A stretch of 64,000 bases of DNA from Prevotella sp. UBA4217 (GCA_002379425.1 DFTH01000012.1:171860-235859); one strand, 5' to 3'. Shown: positions 34,025-42,627, numbered from the stretch's first letter. The notes: generated by a model not told the origin, from the letters alone. Numbers and translations are program-made.

Positions 34025-35407
34025 TTATTTCTTGGCGAACCATAACTGGTAGGCTACGCCGATGCGGAACTCGTTCTCACTGTTGTAGTTGCTGGAACTG
34101 AACATCTTGCTGGTGCCAATCTGGCGCGTCGTATAGTCAGCCTTTACCACAAGGTTGGGAAGTGGTCGCCAGTTCAGACCGAAACTCCATAGGCTCACCT
34201 GGCAGCGCTCGTCGCCGATTAGTCCCTTCTCGCACTCTTCCTGCGGATTGTAGTAGTTATAGTGTACGAAAGGATAGATCGTCGGGAAACCCTTAACACC
34301 GGGGAAGAAAGACTTCAGGTTGACACCCACCTCGGCGCTCCAGTCAACGGCACGCTTTGCCACAGGGCCTTTCCTGCTATATGGCGACTTGCTTGAGTAA
34401 CTGCGGTTGGCAGCAGTGATGCCCGCCGTCTCCGTGATGTTGCCAGAGAGGTAGTTGGCACGAGCCGTTACATATTTATTAATATACTGTGCGTCGAAGG
34501 AATAGAGCAGAACGTTGATGTCGTCGTATTCTTCGTAGGTAATCAGTTTGTCAGCATTCTTCTGGGCCTTGGGGTTGAAGAAGACGGAGGCACCAACACG
34601 GAGCCCTTTGACACCTGTCCAGTTCAGGCGGGCAGTATAGGCTGGCGCCGTGAAGTTATCTACTTCCAGGAAGCCCTGCTTGGCTTTCTTTACCCAGTTA
34701 TAGCAGTCGAAGCCATTGGGATTCAGACCACTGGTGATCATGGCTTCGTAGTCGAAGGTTGCAGCGCCCTTGCCAAAGCGTCCAAACGCTGCAAGGCCTG
34801 TCTCGTGCCACGTGGAGGCCATGATGGTGGTGGCTCCTTCAGGGCGGGCTGCCGTGAAGAAGTTCAGTGGCTCGTGGTGTGAATTCGTCAGTCCTACGGG
34901 GACAATCATGTGGCCTACGCGGACATTAAAGGCTGGTGTGATGAGGCGCGTCAGGTGGAACTGCTCCAGGGCGACCTCACCGCCTTTCTCCACCTCCGTC
35001 TCGTATTCACCGTTCTCGCTTCCAGACTGTGACTCGATCTCGTAGGTGATACCAGTGCCACCAGCCTCGAACTCGATCTCAGCCGCTAAAATCCACTTTG
35101 GCGTTATCTTGTATTCACCTTGTAATATGAAACGGGGAATACTGATTTCATTGTGGTTCTTCTTGGTGTTCCCTTTGCTGCTACCGTAGAAACGGTTCAG
35201 TCCGTAGTCTTTAAATGCTGCCAGCATCTCACCGTAACTGCCGATGCGCCATTTGTCATAACCCGTTACCTCGTCTGATGGTGCCTTGGCCTGTACGTCT
35301 TGTACCTCTTGGGTGTCTGTTAGTATCGTACTATTGCCTGTAGGCTCTGCTGCTTGGGCAGAAATAATTAATGTACCTGCTGTCAGTAATCCTAATAGCC
35401 TTTTCAT
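34025..35407 (-). CDS. Porin, first gene of the imelysin/DHOR operon
   Basis: 460 residues from the ATG at 35407, chosen because the promoter (35444-35475) would otherwise fall inside the gene. The signal peptide is LLGLLTAGTLIISAQAAE. Beta-barrel features include ILAAEIEFEAGG, FNVRVGHMIVPVGL (typical of the OprP/O group) and the terminal strand NEFRIGVAYQLWFAKK. It is only distantly similar to the second porin in the operon. As first gene, with its own strong promoter, it should be the most expressed member. Confidence 0.82.
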   Translation of the reverse strand: MKRLLGLLTAGTLIISAQAAEPTGNSTILTDTQEVQDVQAKAPSDEVTGYDKWRIGSYGEMLAAFKDYGLNRFYGSSKGNTKKNHNEISIPRFILQGEYKITPKWILAAEIEFEAGGTGITYEIESQSGSENGEYETEVEKGGEVALEQFHLTRLITPAFNVRVGHMIVPVGLTNSHHEPLNFFTAARPEGATTIMASTWHETGLAAFGRFGKGAATFDYEAMITSGLNPNGFDCYNWVKKAKQGFLEVDNFTAPAYTARLNWTGVKGLRVGASVFFNPKAQKNADKLITYEEYDDINVLLYSFDAQYINKYVTARANYLSGNITETAGITAANRSYSSKSPYSRKGPVAKRAVDWSAEVGVNLKSFFPGVKGFPTIYPFVHYNYYNPQEECEKGLIGDERCQVSLWSFGLNWRPLPNLVVKADYTTRQIGTSKMFSSSNYNSENEFRIGVAYQLWFAKK

Positions 35408-35443
35408 ATTGCAAATTAACCTAATCTGTGTTAAAATCGGGTG

Positions 35444-35483
35444 CAAAGGTACATCGTTTTGAAAAAAAACACAATACCTAAAA
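35444..35483 (-). promoter_or_regulatory. Promoter of the porin/imelysin/DHOR operon with shared element
   Basis: Minus strand: ATTG (35472-35475), 20 nt, TACCTTTG (35444-35451). The -33 box lies in TTTTAGGTATTG, the same 12 bases at the same spacing as in the fldA promoter. A second AATACCTAA (35534-35542) lies 61 bp upstream in the same orientation. Confidence 0.75.
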
Positions 35484-35533
35484 ATAATGAAATCGTGTTA
35501 AGATGCCTATTTATACGGGGTTTGAGCCACGAA

Positions 35534-35542
35534 AATACCTAA
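35534..35542 (-). promoter_or_regulatory. Second AATACCTAA element in the divergent regulatory region
   Basis: A direct repeat of the 9 bases at 35473-35481, 61 bp apart. It lies 9 nt upstream of the -33 box of the hemerythrin-HTH gene, so a bound factor could affect both divergent promoters. Confidence 0.4.
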
Positions 35543-35550
35543 TTGTGATT

Positions 35551-35582
35551 ATTGCATATTTCGAGAATTATGTATAATTTTG
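35551..35582 (+). promoter_or_regulatory. Promoter of the hemerythrin-HTH regulator
   Basis: ATTG (35551-35554), 20 nt, TAATTTTG (35575-35582), 31 nt before the start codon. Confidence 0.75.
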
Positions 35583-35612
35583 CAGCCGTAATAATTATTA
35601 GGTAGCAGAAGG

Positions 35613-36575
35613 ATGAAGAATCAGAAGATGTATGAAGCGGATGACAAGATGATTTCTCTGATCCGGGATAATTACGATCTGTTGCAGTCGCTTGGAAGTT
35701 TCGGCATAAGCCTTGGCTTTGGCGACAAGACTGTGAAAGAGACTTGTGAGGATAATCAGGTTGATACCTATACCTTCTTGGCAGTGGTGAACTTTACCAT
35801 CAATGGCTATGGAGACTTTGAAGCAGATGAGCAGATATCTGTGCCTACTCTGCTGCACTATCTGGAGGCCAGTCATGCCTATTTCCTTGACTTCCAGTTG
35901 CCTTTTATCCGTAGGGAACTGTCTGAGTCACTGAACCTAGACGATTCTTTGGGACAGTTGATCCTCAGGTTCTACGATGAATATGCCCATGAGATACGCC
36001 GTCACATGATGTATGAGCAAAAGACCCTCTTCCCTTACGTGGAGACGCTCTTGGAAGGACGTCCGGCTAATGATTATAATGTGGAGACCTTCTCCAAGCA
36101 TCATGGTGCCGCAGATAAGAAACTGCGCGAGTTGAAACTTCTCATCATCAAGTATCTGCCACAGGACGGACTGCGAAATAACCAGTTGACGGCTACGCTT
36201 CATGATATCTATGATAATGAGGAGTGGTTGCGTCAGCATGCGCAGGTGGAAGACCATATCTTTGTGCCTGCTATCCGTCGCTTGGAACAATCCACTAAGC
36301 AAAGTGATGTGTCGCGCAATATCACGGACATGGTGTTCAAGAGTAGTGCGGCCCAGAATCCCGATACCTTAAGCGATCGCGAGAAAGACGTGATCGTTGC
36401 ACTGGTGCAGGGGATGTCAAACAAGGAGATTGCTGATCATCTGTGTATCTCCACGAATACCGTCATTACGCACAGGCGTAATATTGCTCGCAAACTTCAG
36501 ATCCATTCGCCTGCGGGGCTTACCATTTATGCCATCGTCAATGGTCTGGTGGATATCTCGAGCGTGAAGTTATAA
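35613..36575 (+). CDS. Hemerythrin-domain regulator with C-terminal LuxR-type HTH
   Basis: 320 residues. Residues 10-60 resemble the ScdA N-terminal domain of RIC/YtfE iron-cluster repair proteins, but the usual FCCGG is replaced by ISLGFGD, so the cysteines are missing. Residues about 80-235 form a hemerythrin-like four-helix bundle with candidate iron ligands (LLHYLEASHAYF, YAHEIRRHMMYEQKTLFPYVE, FSKHHGAADKK, QHAQVEDHIFVPAI). Residues 250-320 are a LuxR/GerE helix-turn-helix (LSDREKDVIVALVQGMSNKE). A di-iron sensor joined to DNA binding suggests control by iron, oxygen or nitric oxide. It is divergent from the imelysin operon. Confidence 0.88.
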   Translation: MKNQKMYEADDKMISLIRDNYDLLQSLGSFGISLGFGDKTVKETCEDNQVDTYTFLAVVNFTINGYGDFEADEQISVPTLLHYLEASHAYFLDFQLPFIRRELSESLNLDDSLGQLILRFYDEYAHEIRRHMMYEQKTLFPYVETLLEGRPANDYNVETFSKHHGAADKKLRELKLLIIKYLPQDGLRNNQLTATLHDIYDNEEWLRQHAQVEDHIFVPAIRRLEQSTKQSDVSRNITDMVFKSSAAQNPDTLSDREKDVIVALVQGMSNKEIADHLCISTNTVITHRRNIARKLQIHSPAGLTIYAIVNGLVDISSVKL

Positions 36576-36601
36576 AAAAGGTTGCCATTCGGCAACCTTT
36601 T
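36576..36601. terminator. Bidirectional terminator between two regulators
   Basis: An 11-bp perfect stem (36576-36586 and 36591-36601) with a 4-nt loop, A run on one side and T run on the other. It serves both the hemerythrin-HTH gene and the convergent LuxR-type gene, whose stop codon overlaps it. Confidence 0.85.
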
Positions 36602-37217
36602 ATATTTTATTGATATCTACATAGCCGTGCATCACAGCATAGATGGTGAGAGCCGAGACGCTCTTCATTCCGAGTTTGTCCATGATATTCTTCCGATGGG
36701 TGATGACCGTTGCCAGCCCGATATTCAGTTTGTCGGCAATCTCCTTATTGATATATCCCTGAACGATGAGTGACATGACCTCAATCTCCCTGTCCGTCAG
36801 AATCTTCTGCTTCAGGATGTTGGGCATCGGAGGCAAATGCTCTCCATGACCATGGGCATGTTGCTGGAGCATCAGGATGGAGCGCACAAGTTCTTCCTCA
36901 GGGACATTGACGCACAGACAATGGAAGTCGGAGAGTTGAGACATCGTGTCCAGCGACAAGGTAAGGACAATCGTTTTCCGTCTCCTTTCCTGAAAGAATG
37001 GCTTGTTCTCCAGTACGATATTCATGGCTGTGAAATAGTGGAAATAACTTTCCGGCTCATTGGCTGTTAATTCAAGGAATGAGCCATAGATATCCACTGT
37101 CATGATAGGCATGACGTTCTGGAGAATATTCTTCAGTCCCAGTGCCGAGAGGGTATTGGGGTCGATAATCGCAATCTTGGGCCTTGAAGCCCCACTGTTA
37201 TGCATTCCTGATCTCAA
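36600..37217 (-). CDS. LuxR-family regulator with receiver-like N-terminus
   Basis: 205 residues. The N-terminal part (about 12-125) has the fold pattern of a receiver (IAIIDPNTLSALGLKNIL) but lacks the usual paired acidic residues and an obvious phosphoacceptor aspartate. The C-terminal HTH (LTDREIEVMSLIVQGYINKE to VDINKI) is strikingly similar to that of the convergent hemerythrin regulator, so the two are paralogues in that domain. In Porphyromonas gingivalis a LuxR-type regulator, CdhR, was reported to control haemin uptake; orthology is unproven. It overlaps the STAS gene by 20 bp. Confidence 0.85.
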   Translation of the reverse strand: MRSGMHNSGASRPKIAIIDPNTLSALGLKNILQNVMPIMTVDIYGSFLELTANEPESYFHYFTAMNIVLENKPFFQERRRKTIVLTLSLDTMSQLSDFHCLCVNVPEEELVRSILMLQQHAHGHGEHLPPMPNILKQKILTDREIEVMSLIVQGYINKEIADKLNIGLATVITHRKNIMDKLGMKSVSALTIYAVMHGYVDINKI

Positions 37218-37503
37218 AGAGATTGAAGAAACCAGTCATCATGAAGACTTTTCTCAGTTCTTCGTTGATATTCTCGATGATTACCTTTCCACCTTTGGCG
37301 CCTGTCTCCTTGCGGATGGTTAGGAATAGTCGGAGGCCTGAACTGCTGATGTATTCAAGATTGGTACAGTCGAGGATAATTGTCTTGTCGGCGCTCTCAA
37401 GGAGGGGTGTTATCTCTTGTTGGGCTTTCACCGCTGCAGGAGTATCCAGACGTCCTTCAAAGATGGCTCTCATTCCATCGTTTTCTTCATTAATCGTGAT
37501 CAT
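37198..37503 (-). CDS. STAS-domain anti-sigma factor antagonist
   Basis: 101 residues, a single STAS domain. The phosphorylatable position lies in DCTNLEYISSSGLRLFL, where the double-to-triple serine is typical of SpoIIAA/RsbV. Its partner ATPase gene is 3 nt upstream. No partner sigma factor or PP2C phosphatase is nearby, so it may act on the co-transcribed LuxR-type regulator or on a distant target. Confidence 0.9.
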   Translation of the reverse strand: MITINEENDGMRAIFEGRLDTPAAVKAQQEITPLLESADKTIILDCTNLEYISSSGLRLFLTIRKETGAKGGKVIIENINEELRKVFMMTGFFNLFEIRNA

Positions 37504-37506
37504 AAT

Positions 37507-37932
37507 TTATTCTTTATTTAGTTCTTTATTTAGTTCTTTCCGTAAAATAAGTATATTCTGATTATTGATATTCTGGTATTCTACAGTGTCCATGATATTA
37601 CGGACAAGGTAGATGCCAAGACCACCGATGGGGCGTTGGTCTGCAGGAAGTGTAATATCGACTTCTTCTTTCTTGGTTGGGTCGAATGGTATGCCAGAGT
37701 CGGTGATGGTGATAGTGATCCATTTCCCGTCACTCTCCATATCAATATCGACTAACCCGACCTTGTTGTCTGGATAGCCATAACTCATCACATTAACAAC
37801 AGCCTCTTCTACGGCCAGATTCAATTTCATCGTCAAGGCCGCATCAATGTCCTCTTCCTGGCAGAAATTATCAATGAATTCACTGAGTTGAGGAACCGTT
37901 CCGATGTCGTTTGGAAGTGTCAGATGTTTCAT
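37507..37932 (-). CDS. Anti-sigma regulatory factor-type ATPase (RsbW/SpoIIAB-like)
   Basis: 141 residues. GHKL ATP-binding motifs are visible: NLAVEEAVVNVMSYGYP (N box), ITDSGIPFDP (G1) and GGLGIYLVRNIMD (G2). Such kinases phosphorylate STAS antagonists. The gene's 3' end carries a 12-bp repeat (AAAGAACTAAAT on the minus strand) that encodes KELNKELNKE and runs into the start of the STAS gene. Its promoter (37952-37983) overlaps the terminator of the preceding operon. Confidence 0.9.
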   Translation of the reverse strand: MKHLTLPNDIGTVPQLSEFIDNFCQEEDIDAALTMKLNLAVEEAVVNVMSYGYPDNKVGLVDIDMESDGKWITITITDSGIPFDPTKKEEVDITLPADQRPIGGLGIYLVRNIMDTVEYQNINNQNILILRKELNKELNKE

Positions 37933-37951
37933 CTTATTACTATTTCGCTGG

Positions 37952-37983
37952 CAAAGATAATAAAAAAACCTCGCTTTAACAAG
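37952..37983 (-). promoter_or_regulatory. Promoter of the ATPase/STAS/LuxR operon
   Basis: Minus strand: CTTG (37980-37983), 20 nt, TATCTTTG (37952-37959). The -33 box lies in the loop of the upstream terminator hairpin. Confidence 0.65.
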
Positions 37984-37992
37984 AAAAGCGAG
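37970..37992 (-). terminator. Terminator of the sodium-pump decarboxylase operon
   Basis: An 8-bp stem (CTCGCTTT with AAAGCGAG) with a 7-nt loop, flanked by a T run on the minus strand and by another T run on the plus strand. It stands 31 nt past the beta subunit gene. Confidence 0.85.
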
Positions 37993-38022
37993 ATTTTTTT
38001 TATCAATCGGACATTTTAGGCG

Positions 38023-39180
38023 TTACGAAAGGAAGCCTAACAATGCTCCGGCAGCGACTGCAGAACCGATCACACCGGCAACATTCGGCCCCATGGCATG
38101 CATGAGCAGGAAGTTGTGGCGGTCGTACTCCAATCCCAGATTGTTGGAGATTCGAGCAGCCATCGGTACGGCACTCACACCTGCATTACCAATCAGCGGG
38201 TTCAGTTTCTTGCCTTCCGGCAGGAAAAGGTTCATGATCTTCACGAAGCAGACACCAGAAGCCGTTGCAATCATGAAGGCCATGGCACCGAGTGCGAAAA
38301 TCTTGATGGTGTTCAGCGTCAGGAATTCGGATGCCTGAGTGGAACATCCTACAGTGAGTCCGAGGAGCATGACCACGATATCATTCAGGGCAGCACCAGC
38401 GGTCTTGGCCAGACGGGTGGTCTTGCCAGACTCCTTCAACAGATTGCCGAAGAAGAGCATACCCAGTAGTGGCAGGCCTGACGGCACGATAAACGTTGTC
38501 AGTAGCAATCCGATAATGGGGAACAGGATACGCTCTGTCTGAGATACCTCGCGTGCAGGCTTCATCTTAATGACTCGCTCCTTCTTGGTGGTGAGCAGAC
38601 GCATGATAAACGGCTGGATCACTGGTACTAAGGCCATGTAACTATAGGCACAGACTGCAATGGCCCCCATCAGGTTAGGAGAGAGTTTCGACGACAGGAA
38701 GATGGCCGTTGGACCATCAGCACCTCCGATGATGGCGATGCCGGCAGCCTGTGAGGGCTCGAATCCCATGGCCAGGGCTACCATATAGGCACCAAAGATA
38801 CCAAACTGGGCAGCGGCACCTATCAGCATCAGTTTCGGATTAGCGAGCAGAGCGGTAAAGTCGGTCATTGCACCTATGCCGAGGAAAATCAGTGGGGGAT
38901 ACCAGCCTTGTCGCACACCTTGGTAGAAGATGTTCAGTACGGAATTGTCCTCATAAAGGCCAATCTCCAGTCCGGCATCAGCGCGGAAGGGGATATTGCC
39001 GAGGATAATGCCCAGTCCGATAGGAACGAGCAACAATGGCTCAAAGTCTTTCTTGATGGCGAGCCAGATGAAGAAGGCTCCCACCGCAATCATAATGAGG
39101 TTCCCGATAGTAGCATTGGCAAAAGCCGTATAGGTCAGGAACTCCTCAAAATTCTGTATGATAAACTGTCCTAAATCCAT
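38023..39180 (-). CDS. Sodium-pumping decarboxylase beta subunit (OadB/MmdB/GcdB family)
   Basis: 385 residues, very hydrophobic, with about nine membrane segments. The signature IAIIGGADGPTAIFLSSKL carries the aspartate involved in carboxybiotin decarboxylation and sodium transport, and NAGVSAVPMAARISNNLG is the second conserved region. With the biotin carrier and gamma-type genes it forms a membrane decarboxylase, most likely for methylmalonyl-CoA given mutAB nearby. The carboxyltransferase alpha subunit is not in the window. Confidence 0.93.
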   Translation of the reverse strand: MDLGQFIIQNFEEFLTYTAFANATIGNLIMIAVGAFFIWLAIKKDFEPLLLVPIGLGIILGNIPFRADAGLEIGLYEDNSVLNIFYQGVRQGWYPPLIFLGIGAMTDFTALLANPKLMLIGAAAQFGIFGAYMVALAMGFEPSQAAGIAIIGGADGPTAIFLSSKLSPNLMGAIAVCAYSYMALVPVIQPFIMRLLTTKKERVIKMKPAREVSQTERILFPIIGLLLTTFIVPSGLPLLGMLFFGNLLKESGKTTRLAKTAGAALNDIVVMLLGLTVGCSTQASEFLTLNTIKIFALGAMAFMIATASGVCFVKIMNLFLPEGKKLNPLIGNAGVSAVPMAARISNNLGLEYDRHNFLLMHAMGPNVAGVIGSAVAAGALLGFLS

Positions 39181-39184
39181 AATA

Positions 39185-39637
39185 TTATCCGATGGTCATG
39201 AGCACGGCGCCTTCCATAACGCTCTCGCCCTGTTTAACTGTAATGGATGTAACGGTTCCCTCGTATTCAGACTCGATGTTGTTCTGCATCTTCATGGCTT
39301 CCAGCACGAGTACCACGTCTCCTACGTTCACCTTGTCTCCTACATTGACCTTTAACTCATTGATAGTGCCAGGGAGGGGAGCCTTCACGGGAGATCCTGT
39401 ACCTGCAGCCATGGGCTTGTCGGCAGCGGGGGCTGCAGCGGGGGCCACAACAGGACGAGCCACAGGCTTGGGCGTCTCGATGTGCACCTTCTTCAGCGAA
39501 CTTGTCGGGTTGATGGGCTGTTTCAACTCTACATCAAAGCGGATGCCATTGACATTCACCTTTGCGATGTTGCCCTCTACTTCTTCTATCTCTACGTCGT
39601 AATCGACGCCTTGTACTTTATATTGATACTTGTTCAT
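39185..39637 (-). CDS. Biotin carboxyl carrier protein of the decarboxylase
   Basis: 150 residues. The C-terminal biotinyl domain has the lysine in VLEAMKMQNNIESEYEG, preceded by an Ala/Pro-rich linker (about 55-80) and a short N-terminal beta domain. Length and linker match the gamma or delta subunit of methylmalonyl-CoA or glutaconyl-CoA decarboxylase rather than fatty-acid BCCP. It starts 22 nt after the OadG-type gene and ends 4 nt before the beta subunit. Confidence 0.93.
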   Translation of the reverse strand: MNKYQYKVQGVDYDVEIEEVEGNIAKVNVNGIRFDVELKQPINPTSSLKKVHIETPKPVARPVVAPAAAPAADKPMAAGTGSPVKAPLPGTINELKVNVGDKVNVGDVVLVLEAMKMQNNIESEYEGTVTSITVKQGESVMEGAVLMTIG

Positions 39638-39659
39638 TTTGCTAATAGATAATTGGTGA

Positions 39660-40682
39660 TTATTTCATGTCGGGAGTTGTTGGGATCGTTGGTCCCTGAT
39701 GGTTGGTGGGCTGCAACGGGTCATGGAAGTGGGTCATTTGACTGTATTCATCGCTCCAGCCTGTGTCCTTGGTCTTGATGGTGATAATACCGCTCTCCAC
39801 GTCGTGCACGTCGTCCTGATATTGTTTCAGGGCCATAGAGATAACAGCGATATACACTTCCTTGTCAATACCCTTCTTCTGCAGACCATCTTGCAGGATG
39901 TTACCTGTGGCGTGGGCGATGTCGTGGGTCACTTCCACTGTCTTTGTTACGGCCTTGATGGGCTGTACCTCAGCCACTTTCTTCGCAGCGTCGATATGAC
40001 GCATGACGAGGCCGAAGAGCCAGAAGAACAGGAAGAGAACAGCCAGGCAGAAAAAGACGATGCCCATGGCGAGCAGGGTGATACCGAATCCGTACGGATC
40101 CTCGCGCTTCAGTTTGGCATCTTTCGTCTCGTCGGTCTTGATGAAGTTCTCAATGCCTGGCGTGACGTTTTCTGCCGACTTCACGCTCCAGGTATTTTCA
40201 TGACGGGCATAACTCTGGTTAGCGGCAAGTGGCGGTACTGTGACGGAGTCGATCAACTCCTCTGCGTTACCATTATAAAAACCGATCCATACTGGTACAG
40301 ACATTGGAACCTGAAGTGAGAGATGCAACTTGCCCTGAGAGGGATTGGAGTTGCTGAAAAAGATAATGTGCTGACGTCCACCGATCTGTGTGCGGTTATC
40401 ACCGCTGGGAATGACGCTCATGCGCTTGATGCGCTCGGGGACGCTCATCTGAGGGTCGAGGACGGAACGGTCGGTCGTGAAGTACATACCACGGATATTA
40501 TAGGTGGTGAACGAGGTGTTCTCCAACTCTATCCAGGCTTCACGATTGCCGAACTCATCCACAATGCTGGCAGTGTTGTTGGTCAGTACCTCACTGATGC
40601 GAATGTTCTTGGCACCTTGGCCGAACATCGCAGAGGAGGCGGATAACAACAGTCCGCAAAGCAGTAGTTTGGGATTATTCAT
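39660..40682 (-). CDS. OadG-type subunit fused to a lamin-tail-like domain
   Basis: 340 residues, much longer than the usual 80-100 residue gamma subunit. A signal peptide is followed by an exported beta domain (about 25-170) that reads ISEVLTNNTASIVDEFGNRE then AWIELENTS, the lamin-tail (LTD) pattern. A membrane helix (GITLLAMGIVFFCLAVLFLF) near residue 205 and a cytoplasmic tail with KEVYIAVISMALKQYQDDVH follow, the part that resembles OadG. The gamma subunit holds the decarboxylase complex together, so the fusion may anchor it to an envelope partner. Confidence 0.8.
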   Translation of the reverse strand: MNNPKLLLCGLLLSASSAMFGQGAKNIRISEVLTNNTASIVDEFGNREAWIELENTSFTTYNIRGMYFTTDRSVLDPQMSVPERIKRMSVIPSGDNRTQIGGRQHIIFFSNSNPSQGKLHLSLQVPMSVPVWIGFYNGNAEELIDSVTVPPLAANQSYARHENTWSVKSAENVTPGIENFIKTDETKDAKLKREDPYGFGITLLAMGIVFFCLAVLFLFFWLFGLVMRHIDAAKKVAEVQPIKAVTKTVEVTHDIAHATGNILQDGLQKKGIDKEVYIAVISMALKQYQDDVHDVESGIITIKTKDTGWSDEYSQMTHFHDPLQPTNHQGPTIPTTPDMK

Positions 40683-40717
40683 TTTGCTTGTTATTTTTAT
40701 ATAGGTTTTCAGGAAAT

Positions 40718-42409
40718 CTAACTACAGAAGAACAACACGATAATCTGTGCCGTAAAGATGCGCAGGAACATCGATAGCGGATAAACTGTTGAGTAGCCGA
40801 TGGCAGGTGCCTCCTTGGAACAGATGCTGTTAGCGTATGCCAGGGCAGGGGGATCGGTATAAGTACCTGCTATCATTCCTGCGATGGTAAAGTAATTGAA
40901 CTTAAACTTGATGCGGGCAATAGGACCTATAATTAAAATAGGTATAATCGTGATTAAGAAACCTGTCAATACGTAGAGCAGGCCATCACCCTGAACGACT
41001 GTCTCAAAAAAGTTCGCACCCGCCTTAATACCGACAGAGGCAAGGAACAGCACAAGTCCGATCTCACGCAGCATCATGTTGGCAGAAGTGGTGGTATAGG
41101 TCACCAGATGGATCTTATAGCCATAGCGGCCTATGAGAATGGCGATAATCAGCGGACCACCTGCCAGACCCAGTTTCACGGGAACAGGCATGCCGGGAAT
41201 GGCAAAGGGTAGTGATCCAAAGATCAGTCCAAGGAAGATGCCTACAAAAATGGTGGCGATATTCGGCGCATTCAGACGGCGGATACTGTTGCCCATCTTG
41301 TTGGCCACGCGATCGACAGCATCCTCGGGACCTACCGCCATGATCTTGTCTCCTACTTGCAAGGGAAGACCAGCGGAAGCGAAGAGGTCCATGCCATGGC
41401 GGGTGACACGGGTCACGTTCACACCATAGACGCTTGAGAAATGCATGCCGCCCAATGTCTTACCGTTAATCCGCGGATTGGTGACGAGGATACGCTTTGA
41501 AACAAGTGGCTGGTCGCTCTGTTCGAAGTCGATGTCGAGTTTCGGACCAATGAAGGCCATGATGGCTTCCTGATCGGCTTCGGCACATACAATCAGCATC
41601 TGGTCGCCCAGATGGAAGACAGTGTCACGGTTGGGAATGCAGAGTTCTCCCTGATGGACAAGGCGTGACACCACAAAGTCTCGGTTCAGGAAGTCGTGCA
41701 CCTGTAGCAGCGTCTTTCCTTCCAAATATTTATTGGTTACCTCCAGATGCATCTTATAGGGCTTCTTGTTGGTGTTGCCTTCTTCCATGGCAGCCAACTG
41801 CTCTTCTTCCTTCTCCAGTTTTACCTTACAGATATACCTTATTAATATAGTAGCACCGATGATGCCAAGTACACCAAGTGGGTAGGCACAGGCGTAGGCA
41901 GAGGCGATCTGGGGTGCTCCGTTAGGGAAGACGGTCGTCAGTGCTTCATTGGCAGCACCAAGTCCTGGCGTATTGGTGACAGCACCATACAGCGTGCCGA
42001 CCATCATAGGCAGGTTGATGGAGTTGGATGTGTCGAAGAAGATGTAATAGCAGGCAAACATCACGATGATGTTTAGCAGGATTCCACTGGTTGCCAGTCC
42101 GTTCAACTTAATGCCTGCAGTACCGAAACTCTCGAAGAATCCAGGTCCCACCTGCATACCGATCATGAAGACGAATAGGATGAGTCCGAAGTCTTGCATG
42201 AATGTCAATATGGGAGTTGGTGCAGTGAAACCGATATGCCCTGCAATAATACCAGCAAAGAGTACGAATGTCACTCCCAAAGAAATACCGAAGATCTTGA
42301 TCTTACCTAAATACACACCGATAGCAATCACAATGGCATACAGCAAAGCAATGTGTGCCACGGAGTCGGTGGCCGTAAACAACTCTCTCAACCAATGAAA
42401 AGATTCCAT
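40718..42409 (-). CDS. AspT/YbjL-family transporter with TrkA-C domains
   Basis: 563 residues. Two hydrophobic halves of about five segments each flank a central region with two TrkA-C (RCK-C) domains ([21 protein letters not shown] and [20 protein letters not shown]). AspT-family motifs include [20 protein letters not shown]. Members exchange aspartate for alanine or succinate for other dicarboxylates. The 35-nt gap to the OadG-type gene suggests co-transcription, and a dicarboxylate role would suit the succinate-propionate genes, but the substrate is inferred. Confidence 0.85.
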   Translation of the reverse strand: MESFHWLRELFTATDSVAHIALLYAIVIAIGVYLGKIKIFGISLGVTFVLFAGIIAGHIGFTAPTPILTFMQDFGLILFVFMIGMQVGPGFFESFGTAGIKLNGLATSGILLNIIVMFACYYIFFDTSNSINLPMMVGTLYGAVTNTPGLGAANEALTTVFPNGAPQIASAYACAYPLGVLGIIGATILIRYICKVKLEKEEEQLAAMEEGNTNKKPYKMHLEVTNKYLEGKTLLQVHDFLNRDFVVSRLVHQGELCIPNRDTVFHLGDQMLIVCAEADQEAIMAFIGPKLDIDFEQSDQPLVSKRILVTNPRINGKTLGGMHFSSVYGVNVTRVTRHGMDLFASAGLPLQVGDKIMAVGPEDAVDRVANKMGNSIRRLNAPNIATIFVGIFLGLIFGSLPFAIPGMPVPVKLGLAGGPLIIAILIGRYGYKIHLVTYTTTSANMMLREIGLVLFLASVGIKAGANFFETVVQGDGLLYVLTGFLITIIPILIIGPIARIKFKFNYFTIAGMIAGTYTDPPALAYANSICSKEAPAIGYSTVYPLSMFLRIFTAQIIVLFFCS

Positions 42410-42450
42410 AATCCAGAACTAACTATTTGTCTTGTCTCAAATTTCGACTG

Positions 42451-42458
42451 CAAAGGTA
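42451..42458 (-). promoter_or_regulatory. -7 box of the transporter/decarboxylase operon
   Basis: TACCTTTG on the minus strand, 42 nt before the start codon. A TTG-containing sequence lies about 22 nt upstream, slightly off the usual spacing. Confidence 0.55.
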
Positions 42459-42563
42459 CTCAAAAATTGCTCATCACAAGCAATTTTGTGCATTTAATTT
42501 TGAATAAAAAGTGTTTTTTTATTTCTTTCACAATTCAATATGGTAAATTGGATAAAAAGTTTG

Positions 42564-42571
42564 TACCTTTG
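42564..42571 (+). promoter_or_regulatory. -7 box of the mutAB promoter
   Basis: TACCTTTG, about 57 nt before the mutA start. No clear TTTG at 20-nt spacing. Confidence 0.6.
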
Positions 42572-42627
42572 TCGGCTGTTAAGTGCAACTTAAAACAAAC
42601 TTATATAACAATTTAACGTATCAATTT

